Shown here: in pieces, positions 26,042 to 34,806 of the stretch
How the letters are laid out: every line of letters begins with the position of its first letter
Position numbering within the stretch: the first letter of the stretch is position 1
NCBI GenBank assembly: GCA_964471865.1
Contig: CAYYHU010000009.1
Span: 1 to 57,418, forward strand
Direction of reading: 5' to 3'
DNA length: 57,418 bases
Origin: CAYMUC01 sp964471865
GTDB lineage: Bacteria > Actinomycetota > Acidimicrobiia > Acidimicrobiales > Ilumatobacteraceae
Notes under the pieces: model-generated
What the model saw: the letters and a program-made list of their open reading frames with translations, nothing else
Database searches by the model: none
What the model was told of the DNA's origin: nothing
Program-made: the position numbers and the translations under genes

Positions 26042-26737
26042 ATGGTCTCGCCAGAACAATCCGATGTCGTCCTCGTGCATGGATGGGGCGGCTCGTATAC
26101 CGAGACCTGGCAGGAACCGGGGATCTCCGCGTTGCTCGAAGACGCCGGACACCGGGTCATCGGCGTGGATCTCCTCGGTCATGGTGGCGCCCCTCGGCCT
26201 CATGACCCCGAGGCCTATCGCGATCTCACCGACCGCATCCTCGAGGTGCTCCCGAACCGACCGGTCGCCGCGGTTGGGTTCTCCTTGGGGGCGATGACCC
26301 TGCTGCGACTCGCGATCGCTCGACCGGACCGGTTTTCGCGCCTCGTGCTCGCCGGAATCGGAGACAACGTGTTGCATCCTGAGGACCACAGCGCCGCGAT
26401 CGTCGAAGCGTTGCGCAGCGGCGATGCAGGGGAGGATCGCATGGCGGGAGTATTCCTGCAGTACGCCCAGCGGCCCGGCAACGATCCGCTCGCACTCGCC
26501 GCGGTCATGGCGCGACCGCGCCAAGAACCCGTGACCGCTACCGATCTTGCTCGCCTCCACATGCCGGTTCTGGTCGTCGTCGGAGATCAAGATTTTGTCG
26601 GCGACGCCCAGGAGTTGGTGGCCGCACTCCCGAACGGACATCACCGGGTCCTGGTGCGAACCGACCATTTCGCGACCCCCGGATCGTTTGGTTTCATCGA
26701 CTCGATGCTCGACTTCCTCGCATCCGAGACCGCGTGA
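26042..26737 (+). CDS. Alpha/beta hydrolase
   Basis: This 231-residue alpha/beta hydrolase has VVLVHGWGGSYTETWQEPG (oxyanion region), GVDLLGHGGAPRPHD, the nucleophile elbow GFSLGA and VVGDQDFVGD (acid residue). The catalytic histidine is probably in RTDHFATPG. No specific substrate is suggested. The stop overlaps the start of the TsaC/Sua5 gene as GTGA. Confidence 0.9.
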   Translation: MVSPEQSDVVLVHGWGGSYTETWQEPGISALLEDAGHRVIGVDLLGHGGAPRPHDPEAYRDLTDRILEVLPNRPVAAVGFSLGAMTLLRLAIARPDRFSRLVLAGIGDNVLHPEDHSAAIVEALRSGDAGEDRMAGVFLQYAQRPGNDPLALAAVMARPRQEPVTATDLARLHMPVLVVVGDQDFVGDAQELVAALPNGHHRVLVRTDHFATPGSFGFIDSMLDFLASETA

Positions 26738-27681
26738 ACGCGAACGACGACGGTCTCGCGCCGGGATCGGTCATCACCGATCCCGAACTCGCTGCTCGCA
26801 TCCTGGCTGCGGGGGGTGTCGTGGCGTTGCCGACCGAAACTGTGTACGGCCTGGGTGCCGACGCCACCAACCCCGACGCGATCGCTCGAATCTTCGACAT
26901 CAAAGGGCGTCCACGCGACCATCCCTTGATCCTGCATGTTGCCGATCCGGTCGATCTCGAGGATGTGGCCCAGAACGTGACACCACCGGTTCGTCGTCTC
27001 GTCGAGGCTTTCTGGCCCGGACCGCTCAGCGTGATCGTTCCCGCCGCGGATGGGGTGTCGCGTCACGCAACCGGAGGACGCGACACCGTGGCGGTTCGGT
27101 GTCCCGATCACGATCTCACGCGTCGGGTGTTGCGACGCCTCGGTCGTAGCGTTGCGGCTCCCTCGGCGAATCGCTTCGGTCGGGTCAGCCCGACCACCGC
27201 GGCCCACGTCGTGGAGGACCTCGGGACCAGTGTCGATGCGATCCTCGACGGAGGCGTCTGTCGCGTGGGCCTCGAATCGACGATCGTCGACTGCACCGTA
27301 GATCCACCTCAACTTCTGCGACCCGGTGGACTGAGCGCCGAGGAGATCGAATCGGTGATGTCGAGGAGTCTCGCCAGCGCTGAGGGCCCGTCGAGGGCCT
27401 CCGGAATGCTCGCGAGCCACTATGCACCTCGATGCCGCATCATCGTGGTCGACCAAGCGATCGGAGCCATGGACGCGGTGCTCGATGAGCGATCCCAGGG
27501 TCATTACGTCGAACTTCTGGATCCCGCGGTCACTGCCGAGATGTGGGCGCATCACCTCTATGAATGGCTGCGCGATGCCGACCGCAGACGGGTCGATGTC
27601 CTCGTCGTGGTACCTCCCGAGGATCGCGGACTCGGATCGGCCGTTCGGGACCGACTCAGTCGGGCATCGGCAGGGCGTTGA
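26734..27681 (+). CDS. tsaC: L-threonylcarbamoyladenylate synthase (Sua5 type)
   Basis: This 315-residue enzyme makes the threonylcarbamoyl-AMP used for the t6A modification of tRNA. The YrdC/TsaC domain fills residues 12-210 (GGVVALPTETVYGLGADATN, IFDIKGRPRDHPLILHV, PGPLSVIVPA, APSANRFGRVSPTTA, LESTIVDC). The tail with SGMLASHYAPRC begins a Sua5 C-terminal domain, so this is the long Sua5 form. It overlaps the hydrolase by GTGA, and its 3' end overlaps the convergent J-domain gene by 26 bp. Confidence 0.94.
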   Translation: MNANDDGLAPGSVITDPELAARILAAGGVVALPTETVYGLGADATNPDAIARIFDIKGRPRDHPLILHVADPVDLEDVAQNVTPPVRRLVEAFWPGPLSVIVPAADGVSRHATGGRDTVAVRCPDHDLTRRVLRRLGRSVAAPSANRFGRVSPTTAAHVVEDLGTSVDAILDGGVCRVGLESTIVDCTVDPPQLLRPGGLSAEEIESVMSRSLASAEGPSRASGMLASHYAPRCRIIVVDQAIGAMDAVLDERSQGHYVELLDPAVTAEMWAHHLYEWLRDADRRRVDVLVVVPPEDRGLGSAVRDRLSRASAGR

Positions 27682-28258
27682 GGACGGCGACCCACCGGTC
27701 CCGCACCTGGTCGAGAACCGGGGTGTCGACACATCGATCCCCGACAGCATCGATCACCGTCACCGAGACAGTGGTGGAACCCGCATCGGGAACGAGTTCG
27801 AGCCGACACCAACCGGTCACCGGATCGACGAGATCGACATCGAGGAGATAGGGAGGGTCGTCGTCGATGATCGTTCCGAGAAGCTCCCCAGCGGCGATCA
27901 GCGCCTCGAACGCCACCACGGGCAAGGCTTCGATCACGAATGAGCACACCTCTCGTTCGACCCGGCGTGGGGATTGGGTCCCCCACCGGCCAAAGGCCCG
28001 ACCCTGATGCTCGCTGAGGGGCGTCGCCGAGGCCACCGAGTCCTCAGGTGCAGGTCGCGACGCGGTTACGTCGCTGTCGCGGCGAGCGAGGTCATCTCGG
28101 CACCTCCGGTATGCCTCGTTGAGCCGTCGCATCTCGGCTTCGCTGCCTCCGACATCGGGATGGTGGACGCTGCATTGGCGGCGCCAGGCTCGCTTGAGCG
28201 AGTCCACATCGACGTCATGGGACACTCCCAGAATCGCAAACGCCTCGCTCGGAGTCAC
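27656..28258 (-). CDS. J-domain protein
   Basis: A 200-residue protein with a clear N-terminal J domain (residues 2-62): EAFAILGVSHDVDVDSLKRA, then the HPD motif at 33-35 in SVHHPDVGG. J domains stimulate Hsp70 (DnaK) ATPase. There is no G/F region or zinc finger, so it is not a full DnaJ but a specialised co-chaperone. The C-terminal 100 residues are unrecognised. GTG 28258 overlaps the nitroreductase stop as GTGA. Confidence 0.87.
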   Translation of the reverse strand: MTPSEAFAILGVSHDVDVDSLKRAWRRQCSVHHPDVGGSEAEMRRLNEAYRRCRDDLARRDSDVTASRPAPEDSVASATPLSEHQGRAFGRWGTQSPRRVEREVCSFVIEALPVVAFEALIAAGELLGTIIDDDPPYLLDVDLVDPVTGWCRLELVPDAGSTTVSVTVIDAVGDRCVDTPVLDQVRDRWVAVLNALPMPD

Positions 28259-28983
28259 GATGGGCCGGTCTCGCTGCTTCTGGTCTGCATGCCAGGGGGA
28301 ACTCGAAGATCCCCTTCGAATTCGACTGCCCAGGGCGCCATCGTGTTCCAATCGTCCTCGGCGACGACCTCCTGAAGCGGTCGCCGTCGCACCGGACCAT
28401 GCGAGCCCATCGGCCGACCGAGCGTGATCGTGGCTGACATCGCCGCTTCTTCAGGGATGGACAACAGGTCTCGAAGTTCGTTCTCGACCTCGTGATGCCA
28501 CATCGTCAACACTCCCCCGTATCCGAGTCCCCGGGCGGCGAGCAACAGGTTCTGACACGCGGGATAGATCGAGGCACCCTCATGAGGATCGGGCTGGCGA
28601 TAGCGAATGAGACAGGCCAGGATCACCACCGGACAGGCTTCGAAGTTGTCGACATAGGCCTGCATCGCGGCGGCCGCTCGGGCTTTGGGGCTGTGGGGAT
28701 CGATTCCACTCCCCCGATCGAAACCTCCCAGCTCACGCTTTTCGGCCCAGGATCGACGAAAAGCATCCCCGAGAAGTGCCCGAGCCGTAAACGCCCGAGG
28801 GCCATCGCGCAACACGAGGAAGCGGTACGACTGGCGGTTCGAACCCGTCGGCGCCCGAGTCGCCGCCCACAGAATTCTCGCCAGATCCGAGGGGGGGACC
28901 GGATCGGGTCGATAACGACGAATTGCTCTCGTGGTCGCGAGGGTTTCGAAGAGATCGATCGACGTGGGGGGTTGGGTCTCCAT
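28255..28983 (-). CDS. Nitroreductase family protein
   Basis: This 242-residue FMN-dependent nitroreductase-fold protein has the FMN-binding start TTRAIRRYRPDPVP, RAPTGSNRQSYRFLVLRDG, and GASIYPACQNLLLAARGLGYGG in the middle. The C-terminus has RRRPLQEVV. Substrates in this family vary widely (quinones, nitro groups, other flavin-reducible compounds). It lies 6 bp downstream of the enoyl-CoA hydratase gene and overlaps the J-domain gene. Confidence 0.9.
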   Translation of the reverse strand: METQPPTSIDLFETLATTRAIRRYRPDPVPPSDLARILWAATRAPTGSNRQSYRFLVLRDGPRAFTARALLGDAFRRSWAEKRELGGFDRGSGIDPHSPKARAAAAMQAYVDNFEACPVVILACLIRYRQPDPHEGASIYPACQNLLLAARGLGYGGVLTMWHHEVENELRDLLSIPEEAAMSATITLGRPMGSHGPVRRRPLQEVVAEDDWNTMAPWAVEFEGDLRVPPGMQTRSSETGPS

Positions 28984-28989
28984 GGGTCG

Positions 28990-29793
28990 TCACCGACCCT
29001 GGAAAGTGGCGGGGCGTTTCTCGATGAATGCTGCCACCCCTTCTCGAAAGTCCTGTGTCCCAAGCAGGGGCAACAACTGCAAAAAGACGTGATGGACGTT
29101 CTGTTCGAAGGTTTCGGTTTCGGCGGCGCGCATCATGCGCTTGATCGCCCGCACGGCCAAAGGGGCATTCTCGGTGATCTCACCGGCGAACGCGGCCGTG
29201 GCCGCGACGAGATCGGCCGCCGGGACCACCCGGTTCACCAAACCCATCTCGAGGGCCTCGGTTGCGGTCAGTGTGCGACCCGTGAACGCGATCTCGGCGG
29301 CCTTGGCGATACCGACGAGGCGAGGCAGCAGCCAGGTCCCTCCACTTTCGGGCAGGATTCCCCGCTTCGCGAACCCGGGATTCAACTTGGCCGTCTCCGA
29401 TGCGATCCGTAGATCGCATCCCAGAGCCAGATCCAAGCCGTAACCGGCGGCCCCTCCGTTGAGCGCCGCGATCGTGGGTGTGTCGATCTGGTGGAGAACC
29501 ACCGGAGGCGCGTGACGGAGATCGAACTCACCGACCGCACCCGGTGAACCCATGTTCGCCAGTTCACCACTGGCCGATCCTTGCTGGGCGGACAGGTCGA
29601 GACCCGCGCAGAACGCTCGCCCGGCGCCGGTGAGAACGATGACTCGCACCTCGCGGTCGGCGTCGGCTCGCTCCAACAGATCCGAGAGTTGATCGAGCAT
29701 GGCTCCTGAGATCGTGTTCAAACGGTCAGGAGCATTGAGCGTGATGGTCGCGACATGGTCCGCGACCTCATAGAGCACTTCGTTGGTGTCCAT
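28990..29793 (-). CDS. Enoyl-CoA hydratase/isomerase
   Basis: This 267-residue crotonase-fold enzyme acts on acyl-CoA intermediates. Oxyanion-hole stretches are AFCAGLDLSAQQG and LNGGAAGYGLDLALGCDLRIAS, and a catalytic Glu is likely in RGILPESGGTWLLPRLVG. ATG 29793 is chosen because TACCGT lies 6 bases upstream; an upstream in-frame codon (29817) precedes the box. It heads a unit with the nitroreductase and J-domain genes. Confidence 0.9.
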   Translation of the reverse strand: MDTNEVLYEVADHVATITLNAPDRLNTISGAMLDQLSDLLERADADREVRVIVLTGAGRAFCAGLDLSAQQGSASGELANMGSPGAVGEFDLRHAPPVVLHQIDTPTIAALNGGAAGYGLDLALGCDLRIASETAKLNPGFAKRGILPESGGTWLLPRLVGIAKAAEIAFTGRTLTATEALEMGLVNRVVPAADLVAATAAFAGEITENAPLAVRAIKRMMRAAETETFEQNVHHVFLQLLPLLGTQDFREGVAAFIEKRPATFQGR

Positions 29794-29799
29794 CACCCC

Positions 29800-29845
29800 A
29801 CGGTATCGGGGTGCCACCCATCGCCGAGGAGGTGGCGTTTAGCCT
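29800..29845. promoter_or_regulatory. Divergent leaderless promoters, enoyl-CoA hydratase and binding-protein genes
   Basis: TACCGT (minus strand, 29805-29800) is 6 bases from the ATG at 29793. TAGCCT (plus strand, 29840-29845) is 6 bases from the GTG at 29852. Confidence 0.58.
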
Positions 29846-29851
29846 GAGGCC

Positions 29852-31273
29852 GTGGGGATCACGCCAAGACGCACCCGAGTGGGCCGACGACGGTGGGCGC
29901 TCGGGACGGGGCTGGCTGCAGCAGTCGCCGTGGTTGCAGGATGCGGCCAGGACGGCGACAGCGCTTCGACGACCCAGTTCTCATCAGTCACGGTGACATC
30001 GAGCGTGGCACCTGAGCCCCAACCATCCGGTTCGACCTCGACGACAGTTCCCTCCACCGACCCTGGTACGCCCCGGCCTCTCGCGGTGGTCACCGACCAG
30101 ATCCGCACTCCCCGACCCGAGTTTTTCGAACGGCTCGAGGCTTCGGTGCTCGATCAGCTCGGCACGTCGCCCGAGGTGTGGAGTCGGGCGAGTGAGGCCT
30201 ATGACGCCGTGATACTGGCCGCCTTGGCCGCCGAGGCCGCAGGAACCGACGGATCGGCGTCCGTGGGTGAAATCAGCGCGATCACGCGCGGAGACGAGCC
30301 CTGTGTCTCCTATGAAGAGTGTCGCGATCGACTCCTCGAGGGCGCCCGTATCGACGTCGGACTGTTGTCGCCCGTGACCGAGCTCGCGCCGACTCGACGA
30401 GTCGCTATCGGGTCGTTTCATCTCGACCGGCGACGCGGAGACATCCGCGAGGAGTTCGACGTCGAAATTGGCCCGCGTGCTGTCGACATCACCCCGGGCT
30501 CGAGTGCTGAGCGGGCCGGTAACGGACAACTCGTCATCGGTTCCCTCGGAGCCGAACTCGGACCGGGTTCACACTCTGCGCCCGGGACGCGAGCCGCGAT
30601 CGAGAACGCCATCTCGGAGGTGAATGAGGCCGGTGGGGTCTTTGGACGGATGGTGGAACACGTTCCGATCGACATCGAACGCTGGGACGTCGAGACCACC
30701 ACCCTGATCGCTGCGGCGCAGCGTCTGAGTGCTCAGAACGTGGATGTCGTGATCACGAGCGGCCCCACAGCGGCGATGTTCAGTGTCGTCGACGAACTCA
30801 CCAGCTCGGGTGTGACGGTGATGCTGAACGCTGGAACGAATCGTCGTCTCGACCTCGTCGACGACCACGGTCTCATGGTGCGTCTCGCAGCCCCCGACGA
30901 TCTCGAGTTCGCGGCGCTCGTGGACGCTGTCGTGTTCGAAGAGATCGGCGACATCGTCGTCGTGACCTCCCCGGATGCCGACGGTCAAGCCGCTCTCACC
31001 TCGACGTTGGAAGCAGCCGAGCGGCGCGGGGTGCGAGTCGTCGAAGTCCTCGACCAGTCCGAAAGCGTGGTCGACGCCGAGGTGTGGTCCTCGGCTCTGA
31101 TCTCAGGGGATGCGGCGGTGGTGTTTCTCGGAACCGACCTCGAACCCTTCATCGACCAGCTCAGCGTTTTCGAGATCGACCCGGGTGACATCGCCTGGTT
31201 TGCGACCTCGCGACTCCATGGAGGCGATGGCATCGATGTCGTCATGGAGATCGTGACGGCATCGGCGCGCTGA
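29852..31273 (+). CDS. Substrate-binding lipoprotein with rearranged lobe order
   Basis: This 473-residue exported lipoprotein has an Arg-rich head, a hydrophobic core, and lipobox VVAGC with C31, then a Thr/Ser-rich linker to about 75. Residues 88-206 look like the last part of a type I (LivK-like) binding protein (ASEAYDAVILAALAAEAAGT and CVSYEECRDRLLEGARID). Residues 227-473 look like the beginning of one (LVIGSLGAELGPGSHSAPGT, AISEVNEAGGVFGRMVEHVP). The halves are therefore in reverse order compared with normal family members. No ABC permease or ATPase gene is adjacent. The ligand is unknown. Confidence 0.82.
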   Translation: MGITPRRTRVGRRRWALGTGLAAAVAVVAGCGQDGDSASTTQFSSVTVTSSVAPEPQPSGSTSTTVPSTDPGTPRPLAVVTDQIRTPRPEFFERLEASVLDQLGTSPEVWSRASEAYDAVILAALAAEAAGTDGSASVGEISAITRGDEPCVSYEECRDRLLEGARIDVGLLSPVTELAPTRRVAIGSFHLDRRRGDIREEFDVEIGPRAVDITPGSSAERAGNGQLVIGSLGAELGPGSHSAPGTRAAIENAISEVNEAGGVFGRMVEHVPIDIERWDVETTTLIAAAQRLSAQNVDVVITSGPTAAMFSVVDELTSSGVTVMLNAGTNRRLDLVDDHGLMVRLAAPDDLEFAALVDAVVFEEIGDIVVVTSPDADGQAALTSTLEAAERRGVRVVEVLDQSESVVDAEVWSSALISGDAAVVFLGTDLEPFIDQLSVFEIDPGDIAWFATSRLHGGDGIDVVMEIVTASAR

Positions 31274-31345
31274 CGGCGCCACGAGTCGGACTCCGTGAGC
31301 AATCCGTATCTTCACGCGAACCTCGGCTGACTGTGGGTGGGTGAC

Positions 31346-31351
31346 TAGCGT
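31346..31351 (+). promoter_or_regulatory. -10 box upstream of nitronate monooxygenase gene
   Basis: TAGCGT, 7 bases before the ATG at 31359. The upstream GTG at 31341 precedes the box and is therefore disfavoured. Confidence 0.55.
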
Positions 31352-31358
31352 CACGACC

Positions 31359-32318
31359 ATGAGTGAGACACCCCCGGCCCCCATGCGAACCCGAGTCACC
31401 GACATGTTGGGAATCGACTATCCGATCGTGCAGGCGCCGATGGGTTGGATCGCCAGATCTCCCTTGGCGTCAGCGGTCTCCCGGGCGGGAGCACTGGGCA
31501 TCATCGAGACCTCCTCGGGAGAACTCGATGCGGTACGCACAGAGATCGCAGCCATGCGCGATCTGACCGATCGTCCCTTCGGGGTCAACATCGCTCAGTT
31601 GTTCGTGCGGGATCCCTCGATCGTCGAGTTCGTCGTCGAACAAGGGGTGCGCTTCGTGACCACCTCGGCGGGGGACCCCACCCGCTACACCGCCGCGCTC
31701 AAAGCCGCCGGTCTCACGGTCTTCCATGTCGTCCCGACTCTGAATGCGGCGCTCAAAGCAGTCGATGCTGGAGTCGACGGCCTGGTGGTCGAAGGCGGTG
31801 AGGGCGGAGGTTTCAAGAATCCTCGAGACGTTTCCACCATGGTGCTCGTCCCGCTCGTGGCGTCTCGGGTCGATGTTCCGATCATCGCTGCTGGAGGTAT
31901 CTGTGACGGGGCGGGACTCGCAGCGGCCTTGGCTCTGGGGGCTGAGGGCGTCCAGATGGGAACGCGCATGGTGTCGGCGGCGGAATCTCCAGTTCATGAC
32001 CACTGGAAGAATGCGATCGTCGACGNNNNNNNNNNCGCTGAGACCGACACGGTGTTCTTGAATCGGTTCTCACGACCGGGACTGCGGGCCCTGCGTACCG
32101 AACGCACCTCGCGTCTCGAACGCGAGGACCACGTCGGAATGGACGAGTTCGGCCGAGTCGCCGAGTTGTACTTCGGCGGTGACCTCGAGGCCTCCATCGC
32201 CCTCACCGGTCAAGTGGCGGGGCGGATCGACTCGGTCAAGCCCGTGGCCGACGTGATCTACGAGACCGTCGCTGAGGCGCGGTCCATCCTCACATCGTTG
32301 GGGTCCTCGGTGGCGTGA
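31359..32318 (+). CDS. Nitronate monooxygenase family protein (10-N gap inside)
   Basis: This roughly 319-residue FMN-dependent TIM-barrel enzyme is of the 2-nitropropane dioxygenase/nitronate monooxygenase family. Visible are DYPIVQAPMGWIA (FMN start), FGVNIAQLF, GLVVEGGEGGGFKNP, PIIAAGGICDG and LGAEGVQMGTRMVS (phosphate site). Ten N at 32026-32035 lie in the frame and keep it open, so gap length is probably right. The family also includes enoyl-reductase-like members. The 3' end overlaps convergent ctaA by 61 bp. Confidence 0.88.
   Translation: MSETPPAPMRTRVTDMLGIDYPIVQAPMGWIARSPLASAVSRAGALGIIETSSGELDAVRTEIAAMRDLTDRPFGVNIAQLFVRDPSIVEFVVEQGVRFVTTSAGDPTRYTAALKAAGLTVFHVVPTLNAALKAVDAGVDGLVVEGGEGGGFKNPRDVSTMVLVPLVASRVDVPIIAAGGICDGAGLAAALALGAEGVQMGTRMVSAAESPVHDHWKNAIVDXXXXAETDTVFLNRFSRPGLRALRTERTSRLEREDHVGMDEFGRVAELYFGGDLEASIALTGQVAGRIDSVKPVADVIYETVAEARSILTSLGSSVA
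32026..32035. other. 10-N assembly gap
   Basis: Ten N within the nitronate monooxygenase gene. The frame is unchanged on both sides and family sequence continues. Confidence 0.98.
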
Positions 32319-33214
32319 TCGGTACCGAGTCTCTCGACGGGGCGAGTCGAGGCGACGAGATGCACCACCGAGATCATGATCGCGGTGGCCAACGCGATGT
32401 GAAGCGCCACCAATCCCACGGGAACCCCGGAGAAGTACTGCACATATCCCACGGTTCCCTGCAGCAATCCGAGCCCGAGGAAGGTCTCGATGGGTGTTCG
32501 CAACACCCGCCATTCCGCCACTGGACCCCGGCGTAGGCGAGCCACCAGAAGGAGCGTCATCACCAAGGTGATGACCACGGAGATTCCATGGATCCGAGCC
32601 ACCGAGCCGAGTTCGAAACCGAGTCGGGGCGCGTCCTCGTCTCCGGCATGGGGACCAGTGGCCGTCACCACGGTTCCGGTGACGATGGCCACGGTCGCCG
32701 CGATAGCGATGCCTTGACACCACCGACGAGTCGTCGGGGACGTCGCCTCCCGGCGAGGGCGATCATCGGGTTCGCCAGCTCGGATCACCAACATCATGCC
32801 CATGCTCACCAAGATCATGGACACGAGGAAATGCGCCATGTTCCACAACGGATGCAGACCGGTGAGAACGACGATTCCGCCGATCACGACCTGAGCGAGA
32901 ACCCCGAGCACCAAACCGATGGACAGTCGCGTGAGATCACGACGACGCCGGACTCGGATCAACGATCCGAGAATGGCCAGGATCACCGACACGGCGACCA
33001 CCCCGGTGAAGAGGCGGTTGATCTGCTCGATCGCTCCGTGGGTGGAGGACACATCGATGAAGCGTTCCTCGTTACACGCCGGCCAATCCACACATCCCAG
33101 CCCGGAACCGGTGAGACGGACCAACGCCCCAGTCACCACGATCACGGCGAGCATCGCCAATGCGACGACGGTGATCCGACGATACGCCCGAGCAGACAGG
33201 CGGCCACGCACCAT
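32258..33214 (-). CDS. ctaA: Heme A synthase (COX15/CtaA)
   Basis: This 318-residue integral membrane enzyme converts heme O to heme A for cytochrome oxidase. About eight hydrophobic helices are visible. Helix 1 runs into LVRLTGSGLGCVDWPACNEE, the typical CtaA loop with a cysteine pair. Histidines near helices follow in STHGAIEQINRLFTG, HPLWNMAHFLVS, ARIHGISVV and VALHIALAT, as expected for heme ligation. ATG 33214 has TAACCT 6 bases upstream. The 3' end overlaps the convergent gene. Confidence 0.93.
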   Translation of the reverse strand: MVRGRLSARAYRRITVVALAMLAVIVVTGALVRLTGSGLGCVDWPACNEERFIDVSSTHGAIEQINRLFTGVVAVSVILAILGSLIRVRRRRDLTRLSIGLVLGVLAQVVIGGIVVLTGLHPLWNMAHFLVSMILVSMGMMLVIRAGEPDDRPRREATSPTTRRWCQGIAIAATVAIVTGTVVTATGPHAGDEDAPRLGFELGSVARIHGISVVITLVMTLLLVARLRRGPVAEWRVLRTPIETFLGLGLLQGTVGYVQYFSGVPVGLVALHIALATAIMISVVHLVASTRPVERLGTDHATEDPNDVRMDRASATVS

Positions 33215-33220
33215 GACTCA

Positions 33221-33226
33221 AGGTTA
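33221..33226 (-). promoter_or_regulatory. -10 box of leaderless ctaA promoter
   Basis: TAACCT on the minus strand with 6 bases to the ATG at 33214. The rest of 33227-33399 contains no gene I can support. Confidence 0.5.
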
Positions 33227-33399
33227 CGGCCTCGGCATCGTTGAGGGACCGTGGCGAGGGCCACATTCCCGGGATCACCCCCCGACCCCCGGTAACGACG
33301 ACCGACAGATGTGATTCCCTGACGCTCGTCGGCCTCGGTGGGGTTCATCAGGATCGATGCGGTACGACCTTGTCGAGATGGCCGAGAAGGTCTGAGCTC

Positions 33400-34197
33400 T
33401 CAGGTGTGGCGGATCGTCAATCCCCCATCGACGCAGATCGTGGCTCCGGTGACGAAACGCGAGGCGGGAAGACACAGATTGAGCGTCATATGCGCCACCT
33501 CCTCGGGGTCGCCGTATCGACGCAGCGCCACGCGGCGTTTGGCGTAGAGCTGTTTCGTCTCGGTGGGAATCGCCGCCGTCATCGCAGTATCGATGGGTCC
33601 AGGGCAGATGGCGTTGACCGTGATTCCCGAGGGTCCCAATTCGACCGCCGCCGCTCGGGTCATCCCGGTGACGGCCGCCTTCGTCGCGGCGTAAGCGCTC
33701 AACGACGCGGTCGCGACCACGGATTCGGTCGATGCGATGTTCACGATTCGTCCGCCATGTACCGAGGCTCGCAGATCGCCAAGACATGCCCGCATCATCC
33801 GCATCTGAGCAGTGAGGTTGACCGCCACGGTCCGGTCCCATATCGGTTCGAACTCGTCATCGGGTGCGTCGAGACGAGCGGGATGCGAGATTCCGGCATT
33901 GTTGATCACCGCGTCGATCCCACCGAATCGATCACGGGCGAGGCGCGCCAGAGTCTGGGGAGCCTCGGAGTCGGTGACGTCGATCGCCAAGCCCACCACC
34001 CGGTCGCGCCCGTGCACCTCGGCGATTTCATCCTCGACTCGTCGTACCCGCTCGGCGCCGAGATCAGCGATCACCACCCGCGCTCCCTCATCGGCGAAGA
34101 GATGGGCAGTAGCGCGACCCATCCCACTTGCTGCCCCCGTCACGATCACCGACATGTCGGCGACCGAACGCGACAGCGAGGTGAGGCGCCCCGTCAT
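33400..34197 (-). CDS. Short-chain dehydrogenase/reductase
   Basis: This 265-residue NAD(P)-dependent SDR has the cofactor motif TGAASGMGRA near residues 20-29, NNAGISHP, catalytic Ser in IASTESV, and Y-x3-K as SAYAATKAA. It ends with TGATICVDGGLTIRHT, the usual classical-SDR tail. ATG 34197 is chosen because it overlaps the stop of the upstream flavin-enzyme gene as ATGA; longer upstream frames lie inside that gene. The D residue in VIADLG suggests NAD over NADP preference. The substrate is unknown. Confidence 0.92.
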   Translation of the reverse strand: MTGRLTSLSRSVADMSVIVTGAASGMGRATAHLFADEGARVVIADLGAERVRRVEDEIAEVHGRDRVVGLAIDVTDSEAPQTLARLARDRFGGIDAVINNAGISHPARLDAPDDEFEPIWDRTVAVNLTAQMRMMRACLGDLRASVHGGRIVNIASTESVVATASLSAYAATKAAVTGMTRAAAVELGPSGITVNAICPGPIDTAMTAAIPTETKQLYAKRRVALRRYGDPEEVAHMTLNLCLPASRFVTGATICVDGGLTIRHT

Positions 34198-34652
34198 CGC
34201 CGCCAGGTCTCGCGACCTGCCAGTCCATAGCCGCGCAGGATCGTCGCCCGATGTGGGCTGATGCGAAGAAACACGTGGTTGTCGCTTTCGGGTCCGCCCG
34301 GCTCGAAGGGCGCCAGGTCGTAGCCCATCCGATCCCACAGGCCTCGTCGACCTTCGACGGTGTCGATGATCTCGGCATCGCCCCACACGATGCAGGAGTC
34401 CCATCCCGAGGCTTCTCCCACTGCGAAGTGCACCGTCGCTCGGGGATTGGAGCGCACGTTGGCGACCTTGCGGCTCCGGGACAGCACGAAGGCCATGATG
34501 TCGTCGTCCACCCAGGCCACGGCGACGGGCGCCAGATGGGGTTCGCCATCAGATCCGGTCGTCGCCACGTACGCGAGCGGTCCGTAGCGGCGCGAGTCGG
34601 TGCGGATGTCGTCGAGGGTGACCGATGTCGGTGCAGGCTGGTTCGCTGTCAT
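34194..34652 (-). CDS. Pyridoxamine 5'-phosphate oxidase-fold protein (FMN/F420-type)
   Basis: A 152-residue split-barrel flavin-binding protein. PLAYVATTGSDGEPHLAPVA and KVANVRSNPRATVHFAVGE are characteristic of the PNPOx-like family, and RATILRGYG ends the barrel. In actinobacteria, such proteins often use F420 or heme rather than making PLP, so it is not called pdxH. It is translated with the SDR through an ATGA overlap. CAGGCT 6 bases before the ATG is a variant -10 box. Confidence 0.83.
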   Translation of the reverse strand: MTANQPAPTSVTLDDIRTDSRRYGPLAYVATTGSDGEPHLAPVAVAWVDDDIMAFVLSRSRKVANVRSNPRATVHFAVGEASGWDSCIVWGDAEIIDTVEGRRGLWDRMGYDLAPFEPGGPESDNHVFLRISPHRATILRGYGLAGRETWRR

Positions 34653-34658
34653 ATCCGC

Positions 34659-34798
34659 AGCCTGTCACAGCCAGCGAGACGTCACGATGCCTCGTCTGGG
34701 CGCTCCGTTGCGATGTCTCGTCGCCATGGCCCAGGTGATGGCCGAGCTCGATGCACCGCGGGGCTATCCGCCGCGTGAAGAGCCATGACTTGTAGCGT
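34659..34798. promoter_or_regulatory. Divergent promoter region, flavin protein and TetR-SnoaL genes
   Basis: CAGGCT (minus strand, 34664-34659) is 6 bases from the ATG at 34652. TAGCGT (plus strand, 34793-34798) is 8 bases from the GTG at 34807. An intervening 33-codon frame at 34687-34788 was not accepted as a gene. Confidence 0.42.
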
Positions 34799-34806
34799 TC
34801 GCACCG

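Noticed and set aside
34687..34788. 33-codon plus-strand frame between divergent genes
   Set aside because: Codon use looks plausible, but there is no ribosome site or -10 box and no recognisable sequence.
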